Of a stretch of DNA of 35,872 bases, positions 31,568 to 35,872 are shown piece by piece. Numbering within the stretch: the stretch's first letter is position 1; the number at the start of each line of letters is the position of its first letter. Below the pieces are notes generated by a model. It was not told the DNA's origin. It was given only the letters and a program-made list of their open reading frames with translations, and did no database searches. Position numbers and translations under genes: made by a program. This stretch comes from Comamonadaceae bacterium (GTDB taxonomy: Bacteria; Pseudomonadota; Gammaproteobacteria; Burkholderiales; Burkholderiaceae_C), in the NCBI GenBank assembly GCA_947447355.1, contig CANFJF010000038.1:1-35872 (forward strand), written 5' to 3'.

Positions 31568-32058
31568 GCTGCTACGCCGGTAGACGCCGCCTTGAGCACG
31601 GCACGAACCATGCGGTTGTGCGCGCCACAGCGGCACAGATGGGGGTCAAGCGCCTCGCGAACCTGCGCCTCACTCGGCTGCGGGCATTTGCCCAACAAAG
31701 CGGCCGCACTGACCAGAATGCCCGACACGCAATACCCGCACTGCGCAGCTTGCTCGTCGATGAAGGCTTGCTGCAAGGCGTGCAAGGCATCCGGTTGCCC
31801 GAGCCCTTCTATGGTGATCACCGCTTTGTTGTCAGCAGCCCAGAGCGGCGTGTCACAAGCCGGAACTGAGACACCGTCCAGCATCACATGACAAGCGCCG
31901 CACTGAGATTGTCCGCAGCCCAGTCGCGTGCCCTTGAGTCCGAGTTCTTCGCGTAACACGTAGACCAGCGGCGTGTTGTCATCGGCCTCAATGGACGTCA
32001 CCTGACCGTTGATCTTCAGCTTAAAAGTGCGCAGCGTCGTCGGATGGTCTTGGTTCAC
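31564..32058 (-). CDS. Molybdenum hydroxylase [2Fe-2S] small subunit
   Basis: A 164-residue iron-sulfur subunit with two [2Fe-2S] clusters: plant-type C48, C53, C56, C68 (LGCGQSQCGAC...C) and the second set C107, C110, C142, C144 (QCGYC...CRC). It passes electrons from the Mo centre outward; with no flavoprotein gene here a cytochrome or quinone acceptor is likely, as in isoquinoline and nicotinate dehydrogenases. It starts at a GTG that overlaps the Bug stop as GTGA. Confidence 0.95.
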   Translation of the reverse strand: MNQDHPTTLRTFKLKINGQVTSIEADDNTPLVYVLREELGLKGTRLGCGQSQCGACHVMLDGVSVPACDTPLWAADNKAVITIEGLGQPDALHALQQAFIDEQAAQCGYCVSGILVSAAALLGKCPQPSEAQVREALDPHLCRCGAHNRMVRAVLKAASTGVAA

Positions 32059-33014
32059 TTGGGTGCGGCTTTCATCACAGCGCCCAGAGTGATGAACTCT
32101 TCTTTGATGTAGGCGTCAAATTGTTCAGGTTTCATGGGCATGGATTCTGCACCCAACTTGGCCATCCGTTCTTTGACTGCAGGCTGCTCGAGGATCTTGG
32201 CGATTTCGGCGTTGAGCTTGTTGACCACGGTGCGCGGCGTCTTGGCCGGTGCCAACAAGCCGATCCAGAAGTCGAACACAAAACCTGGCAGACCGGCTTC
32301 GGCCACGGTCGGCACATCAGGCATGGCCCCCGAGCGCTTCGCGGTACTGACGGCCAAGGCGCGCATTCGCCCGTCACGGATCGTCGAAATGGATGCCAGC
32401 ACCGGCGTGAACATGAAGTCAACCCGGCCCGAACTGGTTTCAACAATGGTCTCCGGTGTCCCCTTGAACGGAATATGCGTGATTTGAATACCCGCCACGC
32501 TGCGGAATTTTTCGGCATTCACGTGCGTGGCGCTACCGACGCCGGCCGAGGCATAGTTGAGCGAGTCTGGCTTGGACTTGGCGGCAGCGATCAGGTCTTT
32601 CACCGTCTTGAACGGGCTGCCGGAACCGACCACCAACACATTGGGCAAAGAGGCCAGCGGGGAGATACCGGCAAAGTCTGCCACGGTGTCGTAAGTCAGG
32701 CCGGGGTACAAAGTGGGGTTGACCACGTGGCCTGTCGACACCACCAACAATGTGTAGCCATCGGGTTCGCTTTTAGCCACCTGTGCTGACCCCAATGTGC
32801 CGCCGGCACCGGGCCGGTTGTCAACGATCACCGATTGCCCAAGACTTGCGCTCAGTCGTTCACCGACGACGCGTGCCATGATGTCGGTCGCGCTGCCCGC
32901 CGTGAAAGGCACGACAATTTTGATGGTCTTGTTCGGGTAGTCAGCGCCCGCTGGTTGCGCACTGACGGTAGCAACTGACAAGACCGCTGCACAGGCGATT
33001 AAAAAGCGTTTCAT
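32055..33014 (-). CDS. Bug/TctC-type binding protein, second complete copy
   Basis: A 319-residue periplasmic protein with a signal peptide (MKRFLIACAAVLSVATVSA, cleavage near 19-24), mature DYPNKTIKIVVPFTAGSATD, DNRPGAGGTLGS and EPDGYTLLVVS. These are the usual Bug landmarks. AGGAGAC six bases upstream supports the start. The stop overlaps the GTG of the iron-sulfur subunit, an unusually tight link between receptor and enzyme. No membrane partners are in the window. Confidence 0.93.
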   Translation of the reverse strand: MKRFLIACAAVLSVATVSAQPAGADYPNKTIKIVVPFTAGSATDIMARVVGERLSASLGQSVIVDNRPGAGGTLGSAQVAKSEPDGYTLLVVSTGHVVNPTLYPGLTYDTVADFAGISPLASLPNVLVVGSGSPFKTVKDLIAAAKSKPDSLNYASAGVGSATHVNAEKFRSVAGIQITHIPFKGTPETIVETSSGRVDFMFTPVLASISTIRDGRMRALAVSTAKRSGAMPDVPTVAEAGLPGFVFDFWIGLLAPAKTPRTVVNKLNAEIAKILEQPAVKERMAKLGAESMPMKPEQFDAYIKEEFITLGAVMKAAPK

Positions 33015-33020
33015 GGATTT

Positions 33021-33027
33021 GTCTCCT
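33021..33027 (-). promoter_or_regulatory. Shine-Dalgarno AGGAGAC of Bug gene 32055-33014
   Basis: AGGAGAC within CAGGAGACAA, six bases before the ATG; the same decamer as at the other two complete exported receptor genes. Confidence 0.75.
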
Positions 33028-33079
33028 GAAAATTGAAAGGCCTGCGGTCTGCGCCGCTTGAATAAAAATCAGCCGGGAC

Positions 33080-34450
33080 TCAATGCACCAAGCCCAGCCC
33101 AAGCGCCAAAGCGATTTTTTCGCCTGACTGCTGTAAAGCGCGCAAATGCGGTTGCAGGTCAACGCCTAACAACTGGCCGCCGCGTTTTTTCCATTGACCC
33201 GCCACCATGACGCTGTCGATGTTGGCCAGCGAGGTTTGCATGACGACTGAATTCACAACGTCGTGCACCGGCTGCATGTTGAGATCGGTCGCGCGAATCA
33301 TCACCAGATCAGCCTGCTTGCCACTGGCCAGCGAGCCGATGCGGTCCGCCTGGTTGAGCATGCGCGCACCTTCAATCGTGACCCATGACAAGGCTTCACG
33401 CGTGGTGACGGTAGACGTGCTTGGAACGCTGCCGTGCTGCTCGCGGTGGGCGGCGTTGTCGAGAGAGCGCTGCATACCGAGGGCCACACGGGCCTGCACC
33501 AGCATCTCGCCGCTGATGGCGCTTTCCAGGTCGACCCCCAGCGAGGGCGCACGACCCAAAGCGCGCAGACGTCCGGTGATTGGGTAGCCATGGCCTTGCG
33601 TCATTTCACTTTCGGGCGCGGCAGAAAAACTCATGCCGAGTGCGCAAAATCGCTTCAATTGGTCATCACTCAAGGCGTGACCGTGAACGATGTTGATGTG
33701 GTCGCCGAGCAGTCCGGCCGCCTCTAGTTTTTCCCAACCGTCTGGCGTACGGGCTGGCCCACCACCTTGGTGCAACGACGCAATCAACCCAAGTTCCTTG
33801 GCCATGGCGAAGTCGTGCATGGCAACCTCCAGCGTCGAATAATGTGGGCCCAATACCGCGGCCTGAACACTCAACAACGGGCGGCCCTGATGCACTTTGA
33901 GCAAACGCTCGATCTCAGCCCGCGGATGCGGCACTTCCCAAAATGGCGTCTGCCCTGGCAGTGGATCCGGCTTGGGGGTGCCATGAAAAAAGGCAGCCCG
34001 AATACCCGAGGCCAACAAACCGGCAATCGCCGCGTCATTCGACTGCGGTGTCGGGTTGTTGTGGCACCAATCGGCCAGCGTGGTGGTGCCGCAATTGAGT
34101 TGGTTCAGCGCCCCGACCAGCGTGGCAATGTACAAGTCTTGCGGTTCGAAAACGGTCGCCAGACCGGCGTGCATCTTGCGGAAATATTCGAGCAAGGTCC
34201 AGTTCGACGCCAGACCGCGCAGTGCCGTCTGCCAAGTATGCATATGCGCATTCACCAGCCCAGGAATGACGATGTAGCCGCTGCCATCAATCACCTCGGC
34301 GTCATCCACATGGATGCGCGGCGCAATCTCCGTGAGCGTCTCTCCCGTGATGAGAATGTCGCCTTGCGGCAAATCGCCCTGCGCATCCATCGTGATGATG
34401 GACGCACCGCGGATTAGACTTCGCTTCGCTTGTGTGGGCTGGGCGACCAT
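33080..34450 (-). CDS. Amidohydrolase superfamily enzyme (AtzB/TrzN/SAH-deaminase-like)
   Basis: A 456-residue metal-dependent hydrolase of the cytosine-deaminase/chlorohydrolase branch. The N-terminal small domain is followed by PGLVNAHMHTWQTALRG with metal ligands H69 and H71. The later barrel ligands are suggested by SLHQGGG, IVHGHALSDDQ and GVDLESA (Asp), and the C-terminal composite domain contains IGSLASGKQADLVM. Members deaminate or dechlorinate N-heterocycles and purines or hydrolyse amides; the substrate here is unknown. It starts three bases after the preceding dehydrogenase stop and ends 65 bases before the Bug gene. Confidence 0.87.
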   Translation of the reverse strand: MVAQPTQAKRSLIRGASIITMDAQGDLPQGDILITGETLTEIAPRIHVDDAEVIDGSGYIVIPGLVNAHMHTWQTALRGLASNWTLLEYFRKMHAGLATVFEPQDLYIATLVGALNQLNCGTTTLADWCHNNPTPQSNDAAIAGLLASGIRAAFFHGTPKPDPLPGQTPFWEVPHPRAEIERLLKVHQGRPLLSVQAAVLGPHYSTLEVAMHDFAMAKELGLIASLHQGGGPARTPDGWEKLEAAGLLGDHINIVHGHALSDDQLKRFCALGMSFSAAPESEMTQGHGYPITGRLRALGRAPSLGVDLESAISGEMLVQARVALGMQRSLDNAAHREQHGSVPSTSTVTTREALSWVTIEGARMLNQADRIGSLASGKQADLVMIRATDLNMQPVHDVVNSVVMQTSLANIDSVMVAGQWKKRGGQLLGVDLQPHLRALQQSGEKIALALGLGLVH

Positions 34451-34453
34451 GGC

Positions 34454-35377
34454 TCAGGACTCCAGACCGTCGCTCATCTTCACGTTTTCCGACTTCAGCA
34501 CCAAGCCGGCATCGGCGGCAGTTTCTTGCAACAGCACGGCAAAATCAACCTCCTCATGACCGCGTCCGACCATGCGCGAGACCGACTCGCGCGTAGCGGC
34601 CGCTGCCGGCATGGCGACCCCGTAGACACGTGCAGCCGCCAAGCCCAAGTCCATGTCTTTCAGCAACAGTTTGGGCGTGAAAGTAACTTGGTCAAACGTC
34701 AGATTCGTCAACACCGGTGTTTTGTACCGGGTGTACATCGAACCCAGCACGGAGTCGTTGATGCTCTCAAGAAAAACATGGCGCGGGATACCGGCTTTTT
34801 CAGCCAACACCGTGATCTCGCACAGGTTTTGAATGACGACACCGAACATCGTGTTGTGTGCGATTTTCCAGATGCGCGCCAATTCGCCCTCGCCGACCCA
34901 CATGACCTTGCGCGCCATCGCCTGCAGACAAGGTTCGATTTCTACGTACAAAGCTTTCGGGCCTGAGGCCACCTGCAGCAATTTGCCGGCCTTAGCGACC
35001 TTGGCATTGCCGGACACCGGACTGCACAAATAACCCACGCCCATGGCTTCCAGCCGTTGACGGACCTCCGCCGAACCCTCTTGGGAAATGGAGGAGCTGT
35101 CGATCACCACCTTGGGTTTGACCGTTCCGGCCACCAAACCACCCTCCCCAAACAACACTTCCTTCAGGTCATTTGTGGTCGACACCATGGTGAAAACGAA
35201 ATCGCAGTGGGCCAAGTCTTGCTTGGTGCCGACGATGGTGGCGCCGTATTCAACCAGTGGAGCAGCTTTAGAGGCCGTGCGGTTCCAGACACTGACCTTG
35301 TACCCCGCCTTCAGCAACCGCTTAGACATGGCCTCGCCCATGCGACCCAAACCAATCCATCCAATTTGCTTGTCCAT
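34454..35377 (-). CDS. NAD-binding beta-hydroxyacid dehydrogenase, copy 2
   Basis: A 307-residue HIBADH-family protein: IGWIGLGRMGEAMSKRLL (GxGxxG at 9-14), substrate-binding SPVSGNAKVAKAGKL and catalytic Lys in RIWKIAHNTMFG. The start has AAGGAAACACA before ATG. It differs clearly from copy 1, so the pair is not a recent duplication. The substrate is unknown; a semialdehyde or hydroxyacid arising in the pathway is likely. Confidence 0.9.
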   Translation of the reverse strand: MDKQIGWIGLGRMGEAMSKRLLKAGYKVSVWNRTASKAAPLVEYGATIVGTKQDLAHCDFVFTMVSTTNDLKEVLFGEGGLVAGTVKPKVVIDSSSISQEGSAEVRQRLEAMGVGYLCSPVSGNAKVAKAGKLLQVASGPKALYVEIEPCLQAMARKVMWVGEGELARIWKIAHNTMFGVVIQNLCEITVLAEKAGIPRHVFLESINDSVLGSMYTRYKTPVLTNLTFDQVTFTPKLLLKDMDLGLAAARVYGVAMPAAAATRESVSRMVGRGHEEVDFAVLLQETAADAGLVLKSENVKMSDGLES

Positions 35378-35457
35378 TGTGTTTCCTTGTTGCCTTTTTG
35401 AACTATGCGTAGTGTGTCGCAGAGCCTAGTCAGTCACAAGAAAACCAGCGGAAATCA

Positions 35458-35479
35458 GTTTTTCCATGGGTGGAAAAAC
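35458..35479. promoter_or_regulatory. Perfect 9-base inverted repeat upstream of the dehydrogenase gene
   Basis: GTTTTTCCA, spacer TGGG, TGGAAAAAC in the 118-base gap between the partial Bug gene and the dehydrogenase. An AT-rich stem without a following U tract fits an operator better than a terminator. Confidence 0.4.
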
Positions 35480-35495
35480 AGCCGTCTGCCGAAAC

Positions 35496-35872
35496 TTATT
35501 CGAGCGTTGCCCCCGAGGTCCGGACGATGTCGGCCCATTGAGCGCTTTCTTTTTTGATTCGCGCGGCGTAGTCGACCGGTCCACCCAATAGCGGCACGGC
35601 ACCCTCCACGCCCAGTCGGGACTGAAATTCAGCTGTGGCTGCGATCTTCAAAATCTGTACGGCCAGTTCTTTGACCACCGCGTCGGGTGTGCCCCGAGGT
35701 GCCAGCAAACCATAGGTGAGCGTGCTTTCAAAATCGGCCAGTGCGCTGATGCCTGACTCTGCGATGGTCGGGACATCCGGCATCGATGGGTTGCGTTTGG
35801 CACTGGTCACGGCGATGGCGCGCAAGCGTCCACTGGCGACCAAAGCCAAGGCAGGCGGAATCACACTGAACA
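35496..35872 (-). CDS. Bug/TctC-type binding protein, C-terminal part (5' end outside window)
   Basis: The last ~125 residues of a third Bug protein, open to the right edge. It contains the usual SAKRNPSMPDVPTIAESG segment, GLLAPRGTPDAVV and the terminal QWADIVRTSGATLE. The N-terminus and signal peptide lie outside. The C-terminus closely matches the relic at 19477-19620. It precedes the dehydrogenase by 118 bases. Confidence 0.9.
   Translation of the reverse strand, partial: FSVIPPALALVASGRLRAIAVTSAKRNPSMPDVPTIAESGISALADFESTLTYGLLAPRGTPDAVVKELAVQILKIAATAEFQSRLGVEGAVPLLGGPVDYAARIKKESAQWADIVRTSGATLE

Noticed and set aside
29336..32058. Aerobic CO dehydrogenase (CoxSL)
   Set aside because: No FAD-binding CoxM subunit and no CoxL active-site loop (AYRCSFR) in the large subunit; sequence fits the isoquinoline/nicotinate dehydrogenase branch.
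35458..35479. Rho-independent terminator for the partial Bug gene
   Set aside because: AT-rich stem without a downstream U tract on the minus strand; an operator is more likely.

Overview
The window looks like a chromosomal segment of a betaproteobacterium of the order Burkholderiales, most likely Comamonadaceae (a Polaromonas/Rhodoferax-type genome). This is inferred from the aa3 oxidase cluster with its order-typical accessory genes (DUF2970, a twin-TM small protein, DUF2244, a 37-residue assembly protein), the many Bug-type (tripartite tricarboxylate) binding proteins, the fused LivM-LivG transporter and moderate-to-high G+C. No tRNA, rRNA, CRISPR array, transposase or integrase was seen.

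Region 1 (1-1457, minus): the 3' part of a two-gene unit, a catechol-2,3-dioxygenase-like VOC protein followed by an MhpA-type FAD aromatic hydroxylase that runs off the left edge.

Region 2 (1526-11628, almost all minus): an aa3 cytochrome c oxidase cluster. Transcription order is DUF2244, coxB (with a fused cytochrome c domain), coxA, a 37-aa small protein, ctaG/cox11, DUF2970, coxC, a bidirectional terminator, then SURF1, a SCO-like membrane protein with a CxxxC motif, ctaA, ctaB and SCO1. A small twin-TM gene sits on the plus strand, start codon to start codon with SURF1. The structural half and the heme A/copper/assembly half therefore appear to be two transcription units.

Region 3 (11740-14799): housekeeping genes. 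These are a BioC-like methyltransferase without a recognisable SAM motif I, divergent comF-trmL, and a TSUP-family permease.

Region 4 (14881-35872): an accessory catabolic region built around a LysR regulator at 24863-25783. To its left, read leftward, are an intradiol dioxygenase, three small proteins (YciI, Dabb and NTF2 folds), a Bug binding protein, a RutE-like nitroreductase, a repeat block, a second intradiol dioxygenase, the relic 3' end of a Bug gene and a complete branched-chain-amino-acid-type ABC transporter (LivK, LivH, fused LivM-LivG, LivF). To its right, also on the minus strand, is a tightly overlapping operon: a partial Bug gene, a beta-hydroxyacid dehydrogenase, an amidohydrolase, a Bug protein, a two-subunit molybdenum hydroxylase, a signal-less NMT1/THI5-fold protein, a carboxymuconolactone-decarboxylase-like protein, a second beta-hydroxyacid dehydrogenase and maleylacetate reductase.

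Two intradiol dioxygenases plus maleylacetate reductase are the enzymes of a hydroxyquinol lower pathway (hydroxyquinol to maleylacetate to 3-oxoadipate). The Mo-hydroxylase and amidohydrolase suggest that the upstream substrate is a heteroaromatic or amide/amine-bearing aromatic compound. That substrate is not determined by the sequence, and this combination is the best candidate here for an undescribed pathway.
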